Assembly: GCA_016871495.1 (NCBI GenBank)
Contig: VHDF01000032.1
Location: 1 to 51,259, forward strand
From: Verrucomicrobiota bacterium
Lineage (GTDB): Bacteria > Verrucomicrobiota > Verrucomicrobiia > Limisphaerales > VHDF01
DNA length: 51,259 nt
Direction: 5' to 3'
In this document: positions 1 through 9,287 of the stretch, piece by piece
Position numbering within the stretch: the stretch's first letter is position 1
Layout of the letters: the number at the start of each line of letters is the position of its first letter
Program-made: the position numbers and the translations under genes
The notes under the pieces: model-generated
Seen by the model: the letters and a program-made list of their open reading frames with translations, nothing else
What the model was told of the DNA's origin: nothing
Database searches by the model: none

Positions 1-1846
1 TCCAGGCGTCCGTCTGGCGATGATAATAGACGACTTCCTGAACATTGCCTTCGCCACGGTCGATATCCACGCCAAAGGCGGCGTTCCCTTTATTGTTCAG
101 ACTGATTTTCCCGTTGATGCCGCCGCCGAACACTCCGCCCGAGGGCACCGCGCGACCGGGACGGGAAAGCACCTTGCCTTTTCCGTCCGCATCGACCATC
201 CAAGCGCCTTCGCCATCTCCGTAATCGGACACCCCGGTGACCGTTCCGGCATTGTTGGCATTCCCCACTTCGACTACCTTCGACAGGGTTTCGCCGGTGG
301 TGCTGAAAGGTTCATTCAGGCGGAAGAGTGACTTGTAAGAGTAGGTTTTGGATGTGAGCGGTGGCGCCGGTGCGGCTGGCCGGGCCAAGATCAAGTGCAC
401 CTTGCCATCATCGGTGCCGACCGGGAACCCGAGTTTGCCGTCGGTGGACAAGCCGAAGCCGCTATCGCCACCGATCGCCAGGCCGATGCCCGTCACTTTG
501 CCAATGTTCCGCATATCTTTGCCCACCCGGGCGGCTTCCGTCCAAGTTCCGTCCGGATGCCACAAATAAAGCCCGCGTTCATCGTTTTCAAAAATGGCGA
601 CGAACAGGACTGAACCATCTTCCCCAATGCGCACCTCGTTGCGGTAGCTGCTCCCCACCTGTTTGAGCGTGGCGCCGGCTACGGTGTCACCCGGGCCCGC
701 CACGCGGGTCAACTTACCCGAGCGGGTGCGCAGATACGCGCCCCATCCCTCCGCGGTTTTCCCCAGCGTGGCGACGTCGCCCCCAGAATTGGCAATGGGC
801 CCACGCAGTTCGTCAAAGGGAGAAGTCGTCGCTTGCCCTTTCTGATCCGGGGCCGCCGAGCCAAATGCGATCAGTTGCGTGACCACGCCGTCTTTCCATT
901 GATAGGCCCCGTAATTGGCCTCATCGACAATCTGGGCTTCAAACGTGATAATCCTTCCGATTTGACTGACTTGGACCCGGCGGGCATTGGCAATGGTTTT
1001 GCCCCCGACGGTATTGCCGGGTTCGAGGATGGGGGTGATGGTCTTGGTGGTCGGGTTGTGCCAATAGACGCCCGAGCCGCCGGTATCGAGGTTGGCCGCA
1101 AAAACTACATCCTCCGAGTCGTTAATGGTGGCAAAGCTTAGCGTCGCGGTGATGGTGCCTCCTTTGACCACCGTGCCTTTGCGCGCGATGGACGACCAGG
1201 CATCGCTGGAGCGATGGTAGTAAACCACCTCCTGGACATTGCCATCCCCGCGATTGACATCAACGCCGAAGGCAGCGTTCCCGCTGTTGTTGAGGCTGAT
1301 CTTTCCATTGATTCCTCCGCCAAAGTTCCCGCCGGGCGGCGAGGCTAAGCCGGGGCGAGAGAGGACTTTGCCTTTGCCATCGGCGTCAACCAACCAAGCG
1401 CCTTCGCCATTCCCGTAGTCGGAAACACCCGTCACGGTACCCAAAGTATTGACGTTGCCGAGCTCGATCACCTTGCTGAGCGTTTCGCCGGTGCCGCTAA
1501 ACTCCTCATCGAGTCGAAAGAGTGATCGATAAGAGTAAATCAACGGACCCGTGGGCCTCGCCGCGCCAGCCGAGCGATAGAACTTGGCTGGGCCGGAGAT
1601 CGGGAGTTCCGCGGGACTGCTCGCCCCCGAGACATCGAGCCAAGGACCGGTCACGCTGTCCGCGGATTGCAGGGTTCCTTCGTAGGTAACGGTGATCCCT
1701 TTGGCACTCCGAACCGCGGATATGCTCGACGCCGCGGAAGCGAGCACCGAGGAGATCAGAATCGACAAGGCGAAGCACGCGCCGAGTTTCAGCCGGGTGG
1801 TGAGGTGGTGAGGGGTCGAACGAAGGACATTAGGTTTGTTAATCAT
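1..1846 (-). CDS. Exported NxxGxxAF tandem-repeat protein (5' part, runs off left edge)
   Basis: An open frame runs from the ATG at 1846 to the window edge, 615 codons with no stop, so the C-terminus lies outside. The N-terminus has a positive stretch and a hydrophobic segment ending near ASAASS (about residues 18-40), a likely signal peptide. Residues about 45-95 resemble the small beta domains of Verrucomicrobia exported proteins (a GPWLDV...PAKFYR pattern). A large unit then begins at about residue 103 (YSYRSLFRLDE) and restarts at about residue 501 (YSYKSLFRLNE), a period of 398 residues (1194 bp). Each unit contains the motif NxxGxxAF (N186-F193 and N584-F591), the signature of the choice-of-anchor NxxGxxAF repeat proteins. 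These are predicted to be exported and surface-anchored; their function is unknown. The anchor would be in the missing C-terminus. No Shine-Dalgarno sequence is obvious. Confidence 0.85.
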   Translation of the reverse strand, partial: MINKPNVLRSTPHHLTTRLKLGACFALSILISSVLASAASSISAVRSAKGITVTYEGTLQSADSVTGPWLDVSGASSPAELPISGPAKFYRSAGAARPTGPLIYSYRSLFRLDEEFSGTGETLSKVIELGNVNTLGTVTGVSDYGNGEGAWLVDADGKGKVLSRPGLASPPGGNFGGGINGKISLNNSGNAAFGVDVNRGDGNVQEVVYYHRSSDAWSSIARKGTVVKGGTITATLSFATINDSEDVVFAANLDTGGSGVYWHNPTTKTITPILEPGNTVGGKTIANARRVQVSQIGRIITFEAQIVDEANYGAYQWKDGVVTQLIAFGSAAPDQKGQATTSPFDELRGPIANSGGDVATLGKTAEGWGAYLRTRSGKLTRVAGPGDTVAGATLKQVGSSYRNEVRIGEDGSVLFVAIFENDERGLYLWHPDGTWTEAARVGKDMRNIGKVTGIGLAIGGDSGFGLSTDGKLGFPVGTDDGKVHLILARPAAPAPPLTSKTYSYKSLFRLNEPFSTTGETLSKVVEVGNANNAGTVTGVSDYGDGEGAWMVDADGKGKVLSRPGRAVPSGGVFGGGINGKISLNNKGNAAFGVDIDRGEGNVQEVVYYHRQTDAW

Positions 1847-2072
1847 AAGCATAAAGTGCTATCCTTAATGGACAACGAAGCCAGTCTTCATGAAACGATT
1901 GTCTCGCAATTTCTCCCCCAACCAACACTCAAGGCCTGTGCATGAAGCCGTGAATCTTAAAAGCACAAGAGTGCCCTGGACGGCCGGTCCAAGCTATGAT
2001 ACGGGGAAACAAGGAAATTCTCAGAAGGATTATTTTCTGTCAAACTCATTTTCCTTCCTGCCGAACGCCCCC
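1847..2072. other. Intergenic region upstream of the exported repeat protein
   Basis: This AT-richer stretch precedes the minus-strand repeat-protein gene and must hold its promoter. I could not assign -35/-10 boxes with confidence: the best pair (TTGTCC and TATGCT on the minus strand) would leave almost no leader before the ATG. No convincing open frame is present. Confidence 0.4.
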
Positions 2073-2202
2073 GTGCATCCCGATGTTGTTGGTAGGGCGG
2101 GCCTGTCCCAGCCCGCCGCCCACTGGAGGCAAAACATCATGCTCCGGCGGCGCGCCGGGACGGACGCGCCCTACCTGCATCACCGGCAACATCGGGATGC
2201 AC
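2073..2202 (+). repeat. Palindromic dispersed repeat R1, copy 1
   Basis: A 130-bp element bounded by a perfect 16-bp terminal inverted repeat, GTGCATCCCGATGTTG at 2073-2088 and its complement at 2187-2202. Inside the ends the two arms also pair (GGTAGGGCG... against ...CGCCCTACC), so the whole element can fold into one long imperfect hairpin with a central loop near 2130-2150. Near-identical 130-bp copies lie at 20620-20749 and 48090-48219 in the opposite orientation. It carries no gene; open frames through it are shadows. Confidence 0.9.
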
Positions 2203-2224
2203 CGCGAACGCCCGAACGCCCGGA

Positions 2225-2320
2225 GCCTCCAGAGGTTGTCGGCGACCGGGTTGTCGTGGTCACGCAGACAGCCCTGTCTGCTGTTTCGCAGGCTGCCCCG
2301 CCTGCGGGGCGACGAAGGGA
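2225..2320 (+). repeat. Dispersed repeat R2, copy 1 (right end lost)
   Basis: This copy starts with GCCTCCAGAGGTTGTCGG and matches the R2 copy at 48233-48342 over most of its length. It keeps the internal palindrome CAGACAGCCCTGTCTG and a second stem built on GCAGGCTG. The right-hand terminal inverted repeat seen at 48327-48342 is missing; the sequence runs into R3-type material instead. Confidence 0.75.
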
Positions 2321-2480
2321 ACCCGGCGCGTGGAGAGCATGGCAGCTTCAACAGGCAAGGGTGCTGCCAGGAGGAAAGCATCCACCCAGAGCGGGCCATG
2401 AAACAGGACGAGATCGCCGCGGCCGATCGGCGCGAGCGGAAGCGCCGTGAACGGCGCGCCCCGACAGCATGCGGATGCAC
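2321..2480 (+). repeat. Dispersed repeat R3, copy 1
   Basis: Positions 2378-2480 (103 bp) start with GCATCCACCC and end with GCGGATGCAC. The same sequence occurs in reverse complement at 12624-12726. The preceding 2321-2377 also matches part of that copy's flank (GTGCTGCCAGG). The element shares the GCATCC/GGATGC ends of R1 and R2 although the interior differs. Confidence 0.7.
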
Positions 2481-2640
2481 CGAGCCCATGAGGCCCCCTC
2501 GCTTTATCCTTGATCGCTCCCGCCACTGAATATCTCATCCCCGGCGTGCAATGCTCCCGCCCCAGTGAGGGCCGCTTCACATTCATGGGGATGACCCCGA
2601 TTTGTGCCGTGCCCAGGGTCGGGCGCGGTCTCTCCCCCTC

Positions 2641-5600
2641 ATGCCATTGATTTGTCTCGACGGCGGCAACGCCCTTTCCTCGTTCCGAACCGCCGCGCTC
2701 CTGCCCCGGCTGCAGAGCATCCAAGCCGCCATCCGGTCGGTGCATGCCCGCTTCATTCACGCGGTCTCCGCGCCGCAAGACTTCCCGTCCTCATCGCGTC
2801 GCAAGCTCGCTGAATTGCTCACTTATGGCGATCCCTATGTCGGACCCGTCCAAGGCGTGAAACTGCTCATCGCCCCGCGGCTCGGAACCGTTTCGCCCTG
2901 GGCCTCCAAGGCCACCGATATCGCCCACAACTGCGGACTCCCTGTCCGGAGGGTGGAACGGTTGACCGAATTCATCCTGATCCTCGCCGATGCAGAATCC
3001 GAACTCGCTCCCTCCGAAAGCGCCGCTTGTGCGGCGTTGTTGCACGATCGGATGACGGAAAGTGTCCTTTCGCATCGTGACGCCATTCCCGCTTTATTCG
3101 AATCCAAGCCGGGACGGCCGATGGAGCACGTGGACGTTCTGGTTGGAGGGAAGGCGGCGCTGGAACGGGCCAACGAAACTTTCGGTCTGGCCCTGAGCGA
3201 CGACGAAATCGAATACCTGGCCAGCGCCTTCCGGGCGTTGCGGAGGAATCCCACCGACGTGGAATTGATGATGTTCGCGCAGGCGAACAGCGAGCATTGC
3301 CGCCACAAAATCTTCAACGCGGAGTTTGTCATCGACGGCGAGGCGCAAGAGCAGTCGCTCTTCCAAATGATCCGCCACACCCATCGCCTGGCCCCGCAAC
3401 ACACCGTCGTGGCCTACAGCGACAATGCCGCCGTCATGGAGGGGAAGCTCATCGAACGATGGGAGCCCACCCCGAATCCGCGCGACCGCCGTTACCAATC
3501 CTCCCAAGGTCTCGTCCACAATTTGATGAAGGTCGAGACGCACAATCATCCCACCGCCATTTCCCCCTTCCCGGGCGCCGCCACGGGCGCCGGTGGGGAG
3601 ATTCGCGACGAGGGCGCCACCGGCCGAGGCTCCCGCCCCAAGGCCGGTCTGACCGGCTTCAGCGTTTCGAACCTGCTGTTGCCCGGCACGCAGGAGCCTT
3701 GGGAAAAGCGATCCTCGAGCAAACCGGCCCATGTGGCCTCCGCATTGCAAATCATGATCGAGGGGCCGCTGGGAGGCGCGGCGTTCAACAATGAGTTCGG
3801 ACGGCCCAATCTGGGCGGCTACTTTCGAGTGTATGAACAATGGGTGAACGGCCAGTGCCGCGGCTATCATAAGCCGATCATGATCGCGGGCGGCATCGGA
3901 TCCATCGCAGCCGATCAAACCACCAAGGTCGCATTCGAACCCGGCGCTCTCCTCGTGCAATTGGGAGGGCCGGGAATGCGCATCGGCATGGGAGGAGGAG
4001 CCGCGAGCTCGCTGGCCGCGGGCGCGAACACGGCGGACCTCGACTTCGATTCGGTTCAACGCGGCAATCCCGAAATCCAGCGGCGCGCGCATGAAGTCAT
4101 CGTGCGATGCGCCGCCCTGGGCTCAAACAATCCCATCCTCTCCATTCACGACGTGGGAGCCGGGGGACTTTCCAACGCGTTCCCGGAACTGGTGCATGGC
4201 GCCGACCGGGGCGCGCGTTTCGATTTGCGCCAGGTGCCCCTCGAGGAATCGGGCCTGGCTCCCAAGGAAGTTTGGTGCAATGAAAGCCAGGAACGGTATG
4301 TCCTGGCCATCAGGCCCGAGTCGCTGGCCCTTTTCGAGGAGCTGTGCCATCGCGAACGCTGCCCGTTTGCAGTCGTCGGCCGGGCCACCGAAGCCCCCCA
4401 GCTCATTCTGGAGGACGGGCCTGAAGGCCTCCGCGCGATCGATCTGCCCATGGAAGTTCTGCTGGGCAAACCGCCCCGGATGCTTCGCCACGCCAGCCGG
4501 ATCCGACGGACTCCACCGCCCTTCGAACAAGCTTCTCTCGATTGGAAAAACGCCGCGCTGGACGTGCTCCGGCACCCCACCGTCGCGTCCAAACGATTTC
4601 TCATCACCATCGGCGACCGCACCGTCGGCGGATTGTCGTCCCGCGACCCCCTGGTTGGCCCTTGGCAGGTGCCCGTCGCAGATTGCGCGGTGACCCTCGC
4701 GGACTACGCCGGGTTCCGAGGAGAGGCGATGAGCATGGGAGAACGCACGCCCCTCGCCGCCTTCAACGCGCCGGCCTCAGGCCGCATGGCCGTGGGCGAA
4801 GCCCTCACCAATCTCCTGTCCGCTCCGATCGAGCTCGCCCGCGTCAAATTGAGCTGCAATTGGATGGCGGCCTGCGGAGAGGCGGGAGAAGACGCGGACC
4901 TCTGCGACACTGTACGGGCCGTCGGACTCGAGCTTTGCCCTGCCCTAGGCATCAGCGTGCCGGTAGGCAAGGACAGCTTGTCGATGCGCACCCGCTGGAC
5001 GGAAAACGGGGAATCGCGACAGGTCACCGCGCCGGTCAGCCTGATTGTGAGCGCGTTCGCCACGGTTGAAGACGTGCGTCCGGCACTCACCCCTTGGTTG
5101 AGTTCCGGAGAAACCGTGCTTATTCTGGTGGACCTCGGTTTTGGCCGTCACCGCCTGGGGGGATCAATCTTGGCCCAGGTCACGAACCAGTTCGGAGGAG
5201 AAACCCCGGACCTCGATGATCCGGCGCGCCTGATTGGACTGGTGCGCGCCATCAACTTGCTTCGCGGCGAGGGGCTTTTGCGGGCCTACCATGATCGGAG
5301 CGACGGCGGGTTGTGGAGCTGTTTATGCGAAATGGCGTTTGCCTCCCACCGAGGACTCGATATCGATCTCGCTCCGCTCCTGGCCCCTGGCTCATCCATC
5401 TCGGAAGAACTCGCGTGGCGGGCACTCTTCTCGGAGGAGTTAGGAGTCGTTTTGCAGGTGGACCGTGGCCACGTTCCGCGAGTGCTTGCAGCGCTGGAAC
5501 ACGAGGGACTGGCTGAGCACTCGCATCAGATCGCCACCCCCAATGAACGGTATGCGGTCAAGGTGTCCCTCGGACCCGCCCGGCTCTGGGAGCAACCACT

Positions 5601-6540
5601 TCAGGCTTTGCACCAAGTTTGGGACGAGGTGAGCTGGAGAATCGCGCGTCTGCGGGATCATCCCGAGGCGGCGGACTCCGAACACCGGCTGGCCGGCGAC
5701 CCGGTCGACCCTGGTCTGCACGCACACCTCACCTTTTCCCCGGCTTCTCCTGCGATGGCAAAGCGAGCTTCCGGCGCTCGGCCGCGAGTGGCAATTTTAA
5801 GAGAGCAGGGAGTCAACAGCCACTTGGAGATGAGCTATGCCATGTCCCTGGCTGGATTCGAAACGGTGGATGTTCACATGACCGACCTCCAATCCGGCCG
5901 TTTCCAGCTCGATGACTTTCGAGGCTTTGTGGCGTGCGGTGGATTTACCTATGGCGACACCCTGGGCGCCGGAGAAGGCTGGGCTCGCTCGATTCTGTTC
6001 AATCCGGAGTTATCAGCCCACTTCCAACAATTCTTTGCGCGGTCCGACACCTTTGCCCTGGGGGTTTGCAACGGCTGCCAGATGATGGCCGCTTTGGCTT
6101 CGATCATCCCCGGGGCGGAAGCCTGGCCGCGGTTCACCCGCAATCGCAGCGAGCAATTCGAGGCGCGTCTGAGCCTGGTGGAAGTGCTCGACAGCCCTTC
6201 GATCTTTTTCCGAGGCATGGCCGGCAGCCGCATCCCCATTGCGGTGTCGCACGGTGAAGGATTTGCCGACTTCTCCCAGCGCGGCGACCCCGACCTCGTC
6301 AAACGAGCCCTGCGCTTCGTGGATCACCTCGGCCAACCGACCGAGGTCTATCCCTTGAATCCGAATGGAAGTCTGGCCGGACTCACTTCGGTCACCACAC
6401 CCGATGGCCGATTCACCGTGCTCATGCCCCACCCGGAGCGGGTCTTCCGCAACATTCAAATGAGCTGGAGCGCTGGGAACCGAAGCGAGCGCAGCCCCTG
6501 GATGCGGATGTTCCACAACGCCCGTGAATGGGCCGGATAG
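2641..6540 (+). CDS. purL: Phosphoribosylformylglycinamidine synthase (single-chain PurL)
   Basis: This enzyme makes FGAM from FGAR, ATP and glutamine, the fourth step of de novo purine synthesis in the cytoplasm. At 1299 residues it is the fused large form (about 1295 in E. coli) and so needs no separate PurQ or PurS. Visible parts are the N-terminal PurS-like domain, two PurM-like halves with ETHNHP at 299-304 followed by a glycine-rich [12 protein letters not shown] loop, and a C-terminal class I glutamine amidotransferase. The nucleophile is C1143 in GVCNGCQ, and H1264/E1266 in MPHPER complete the triad. The open frame extends 13 codons upstream, but ATG 2641 ([10 protein letters not shown]) gives the family N-terminus. 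There is no clear ribosome binding site. It is transcribed alone, between a repeat cluster and convergent minus-strand genes. Confidence 0.97.
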   Translation: MPLICLDGGNALSSFRTAALLPRLQSIQAAIRSVHARFIHAVSAPQDFPSSSRRKLAELLTYGDPYVGPVQGVKLLIAPRLGTVSPWASKATDIAHNCGLPVRRVERLTEFILILADAESELAPSESAACAALLHDRMTESVLSHRDAIPALFESKPGRPMEHVDVLVGGKAALERANETFGLALSDDEIEYLASAFRALRRNPTDVELMMFAQANSEHCRHKIFNAEFVIDGEAQEQSLFQMIRHTHRLAPQHTVVAYSDNAAVMEGKLIERWEPTPNPRDRRYQSSQGLVHNLMKVETHNHPTAISPFPGAATGAGGEIRDEGATGRGSRPKAGLTGFSVSNLLLPGTQEPWEKRSSSKPAHVASALQIMIEGPLGGAAFNNEFGRPNLGGYFRVYEQWVNGQCRGYHKPIMIAGGIGSIAADQTTKVAFEPGALLVQLGGPGMRIGMGGGAASSLAAGANTADLDFDSVQRGNPEIQRRAHEVIVRCAALGSNNPILSIHDVGAGGLSNAFPELVHGADRGARFDLRQVPLEESGLAPKEVWCNESQERYVLAIRPESLALFEELCHRERCPFAVVGRATEAPQLILEDGPEGLRAIDLPMEVLLGKPPRMLRHASRIRRTPPPFEQASLDWKNAALDVLRHPTVASKRFLITIGDRTVGGLSSRDPLVGPWQVPVADCAVTLADYAGFRGEAMSMGERTPLAAFNAPASGRMAVGEALTNLLSAPIELARVKLSCNWMAACGEAGEDADLCDTVRAVGLELCPALGISVPVGKDSLSMRTRWTENGESRQVTAPVSLIVSAFATVEDVRPALTPWLSSGETVLILVDLGFGRHRLGGSILAQVTNQFGGETPDLDDPARLIGLVRAINLLRGEGLLRAYHDRSDGGLWSCLCEMAFASHRGLDIDLAPLLAPGSSISEELAWRALFSEELGVVLQVDRGHVPRVLAALEHEGLAEHSHQIATPNERYAVKVSLGPARLWEQPLQALHQVWDEVSWRIARLRDHPEAADSEHRLAGDPVDPGLHAHLTFSPASPAMAKRASGARPRVAILREQGVNSHLEMSYAMSLAGFETVDVHMTDLQSGRFQLDDFRGFVACGGFTYGDTLGAGEGWARSILFNPELSAHFQQFFARSDTFALGVCNGCQMMAALASIIPGAEAWPRFTRNRSEQFEARLSLVEVLDSPSIFFRGMAGSRIPIAVSHGEGFADFSQRGDPDLVKRALRFVDHLGQPTEVYPLNPNGSLAGLTSVTTPDGRFTVLMPHPERVFRNIQMSWSAGNRSERSPWMRMFHNAREWAG

Positions 6541-6615
6541 AAAAAGTATCTACCCGTGTGCCTCCGCGGTCTTCCCCCGGCATTTTAGTCCCCTACCCGC
6601 TGCTTGGCGTAGGAC

Positions 6616-7567
6616 CTATTCTTTTCCGGTCGAAAAAACGTTGGTCTTTCCTTCCACGCTGTTCAACGCCCACCGCGCGAACATCGCGGTGTGCATATCA
6701 CGGTCCAGCGTCGCCTCCCGGATCAAGTCCTCGGCGGGCTTCGCCTTGACGCCCATGCGCAAGAACGCCGCCATCACCGCGCTGCGATCCCCAGGATCCC
6801 GATACCTTTTCCGCAAGAACTCCAGCGTTGCGGGGCTGGAATCCACGCCTCCTAAGGACTGGATCGCTTCGTGGCGCACTTTCAGGATCGGGTCGCGCTC
6901 CGCCCAGTCACGCAGATGGGGCGAAACTTCAGCGGCTTGAGGACCCAAGCGTCCAAGGCAGCGGATCCAGAACCAGCGGAGGCGTTCGTCACCAGCCGCC
7001 GCCACAAGATTGGTCAAAGCTGCGGCATATTTCTGCTCGGGATCCTGGACCCAGGCAAAGCCGGCGGCCGCGTGAGCATGGCCGGACCGCGGAACCTGCG
7101 CGAGCCGACCCATTCCGGTATCGATGTCCGGGCTCAGCCGGAGGAGCACTAAAGGGACACCAGGCCACGCGAAGTTCCAGCGCACGTTGAGATTCGGTGT
7201 GTCCCTGCGGCGGCGCAAGACCCAATCGATTTGGACTCAGCTTCCTCAGCATGACCCAGATCCAGCTTGATTGGTGAAATCTCTGTAAAGCGAGTTCCAA
7301 CTGCCGGGCATCCCGCCGCATCAACTCGGCGAGAGGCTCGACGATGCGATCTCCAAGCCTGAGAAACGCCACGACATTCGTATGGGACTCTGCCTCCGCA
7401 CGTTCATTCTGACCCGAAAGCGCGGGCATCGTCTCCATCCACTGAAGAAGGGTTCGCCCTCCGTATTTCGGAGGCATGCGCCACCAACTCAAGGCCGCCG
7501 CGGCCAATAAGAAGGCCAGCCCAGAGCAGGCCCACAAACGCGGGGATTTGAGAGGGATGCGTTTCAT
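6616..7567 (-). pseudogene. HEAT-repeat membrane-anchored protein, interrupted by a frameshift
   Basis: Two minus-strand frames together make one protein. The first starts at ATG 7567 with a hydrophobic N-terminal segment (about residues 9-29) followed by WWRMPPKYGGRTLLQWMET, an N-terminus typical of Verrucomicrobia HEAT proteins. The second ends at 6616 and carries helical-repeat sequence such as WIRCLGRLGPQAAEV and KVRHEAIQSLGG. The switch must fall between about 7240 and 7100, because the second frame has a TGA at 7235-7237 and the first becomes non-repeat sequence; I could not locate the exact base. The start overlaps the stop of queG by 4 bp (ATGA), so it is the last gene of the aroK-queG run. 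Function is unknown; HEAT repeats usually bind proteins. It is either a decayed gene or an assembly indel. Confidence 0.65.
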
Positions 7568-8625
7568 TCCGATGCCGCTGTTGCGGCTCGGCGGCGGCTC
7601 TCAATTTCCGCGATCGCCCATCGCGCGTGTTCTTGCACGAGGGGCTCGGGATCCTGGACTGCTTTGGCCAAGGGTGCCAGGGAATCAGCGTTCCCCACAT
7701 TGCCAAGGGCCACGCAGACGTTGCGGAGCAAACCTCGCCGCTTTGTTCTCCACATCGGTGTCCCGGCAAAACGGCGCTTGAACCCCGCGTCATCCAACTG
7801 AAGCCACTCATGCAGCGGCACCGACCGGAGGTCGGGACGCGCCGCGGCATTCATCATTCCAGCTTCTTTCGCGAACCGGTTCCAGGGGCACACTTCGAGG
7901 CAATCATCGCAGCCAAAAACTCGCCCCCCGATCGGACGCCGCAAGGATTCTGGAATCGACCCCTTCAGTTCGATCGTCAGGTAACTGATACAACGGCGGG
8001 CGTCCATCTCGAAGGGCGCGACCAGCGCGCCGGTCGGGCAGGCGGCAAGGCACCGGGTGCAGGATCCACACCGATTGGTCTCGGGCGGGTCGGGTTCAAA
8101 CAAAGCCGTGGTCAGAATCTCGGCGAGAAGAAACCAATTGCCCAGCCGCCGCCCGATCAAGTTGGTATGTTTGCCGATGAAGCCGATTCCGGCAGATTGA
8201 GCCGCGTCACGTTCCAAAATGGGCCCGGTATCGACATAAGCCAGGCATTGGGTCTCCCCGCCCCCTTGCCGCTCGATAAATCTTGCCAGATCGTCAAGCG
8301 GCTGGCGCAGAACCTCGTGATAATCTGCGTGCCAGGCATAGCGTGCCACCTGGCCGCGAGGCTCCGACACCGCTTGCGCCGGAGGCTGCTCGGCATCCCG
8401 GAACGTATAAGCGATAGCCAAGACGATGAAGGTGCGAACTCCGGGCAACACCCGCTGAGGGTCGAGGCGTTTCTCCGCGTTGCGTTGAAGATACGCCATT
8501 TCGCCGTGACGGCCCGCTTCGAGCCAGCGGGAAAACGCCCCCCCGGATCTTGGAACCTCCGCGGCGGCGAAGCGGCACTCGGAAAAACCCAGTTCGATCG
8601 CCTTGCGGCGGACCGCGTCCTTCAT
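7564..8625 (-). CDS. queG: Epoxyqueuosine reductase QueG
   Basis: QueG reduces epoxyqueuosine to queuosine in the wobble position of tRNAs with GUN anticodons, using cobalamin and two 4Fe-4S clusters. The 353-residue product shows both ferredoxin-type clusters: CGSCTRCLAACPTGAL and GCDDCLEVCPWN. The catalytic region VDTGPILERDAAQSAGIGFIG lies just upstream. The C-terminal 60 residues form the HEAT-like helical tail usual for the family (LLRNVCVALGNVGN). Its start overlaps the stop of aroK, and its stop overlaps the start of the HEAT gene, each by ATGA, indicating translational coupling in one transcript. No other queuosine gene is visible in the window. Confidence 0.95.
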   Translation of the reverse strand: MKDAVRRKAIELGFSECRFAAAEVPRSGGAFSRWLEAGRHGEMAYLQRNAEKRLDPQRVLPGVRTFIVLAIAYTFRDAEQPPAQAVSEPRGQVARYAWHADYHEVLRQPLDDLARFIERQGGGETQCLAYVDTGPILERDAAQSAGIGFIGKHTNLIGRRLGNWFLLAEILTTALFEPDPPETNRCGSCTRCLAACPTGALVAPFEMDARRCISYLTIELKGSIPESLRRPIGGRVFGCDDCLEVCPWNRFAKEAGMMNAAARPDLRSVPLHEWLQLDDAGFKRRFAGTPMWRTKRRGLLRNVCVALGNVGNADSLAPLAKAVQDPEPLVQEHARWAIAEIESRRRAATAASE

Positions 8626-9173
8626 GAGGCATGGTGGCGGTTGACCGCGCGAAAATGATTGGCAATGTGCTGCGCCACCTCGCGCAACGACCGTCGCTCC
8701 GTGCTCACCAGCACATCCGCGTTGCGGTAGGCCGGAGTCCGGGCTTCCAACAGGGTCCGGATTTTTCGAGCGGGATCCGGATCGTTGAGGAGCGGACGAT
8801 GATTCTGGTTCTTCACGCGCTCATACAAGGTTTCCGGAGAGGCCCATAAACAAAACACCATCGCGTGCTTCTTCAGACTCTCCAAATTCTCCGGATTGAC
8901 GATCAATCCACCCCCCGTCGAAATGACGCAACGCTGGAGCCCTTCCAATTCGCGCACCACATCACTTTCCAGCTTGCGGAACGCCGGTTCGCCTTCGGTG
9001 GCGAAGATCTCGGAAATGCGTTTACCGGCCTTTTTTTCGATCCAATCGTCGGTATCGACGAACTTGAATTGCAACAAGCTTGCCAGCATGCGCCCGGTCG
9101 AGGACTTGCCACAGCCCATGAATCCCACCAACGCCAAGTTTTTGGGTGCTACACCATGACTCACGTCGGGCAT
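8622..9173 (-). CDS. aroK: Shikimate kinase
   Basis: AroK phosphorylates shikimate with ATP in the chorismate pathway. The protein has the P-loop GFMGCGKSSTGR near the N-terminus, the shikimate-binding DTDDWIE and the GEPAFRKLE helix, the STGGG motif, and the lid segment NHRPLL. ATG 9173 (MPDVSHGVAP, 183 residues) is chosen over an in-frame start at 9200 because it matches the family length of about 170-185. It is the first gene of a coupled run with queG and the HEAT gene, and is divergent from the Enzyme I gene, with about 115 bp between them for both promoters. Confidence 0.95.
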   Translation of the reverse strand: MPDVSHGVAPKNLALVGFMGCGKSSTGRMLASLLQFKFVDTDDWIEKKAGKRISEIFATEGEPAFRKLESDVVRELEGLQRCVISTGGGLIVNPENLESLKKHAMVFCLWASPETLYERVKNQNHRPLLNDPDPARKIRTLLEARTPAYRNADVLVSTERRSLREVAQHIANHFRAVNRHHAS

Positions 9174-9287
9174 CCTAACCCCGCGCAACCTGCGAATCAT
9201 CCCTTTTCCAACGCAAACTGCGCCGCCCCACCCAAGTTGGAGGAGAATTTGATTCCATTCCTCCCCATTTTTGGGCTAGGGGAACCC

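Noticed and set aside
1996-2529. Frames of 147-186 codons across 1890-2778
   Set aside because: They pass through R1, R2 and R3 repeats; similar frames occur at every copy, so they are repeat shadows.
3094-4092. 332-codon minus frame inside purL
   Set aside because: Antisense shadow of purL with no family character.
8865-9287. Upstream extension of the Enzyme I frame
   Set aside because: It is antisense to aroK and would add 141 residues absent from the family.
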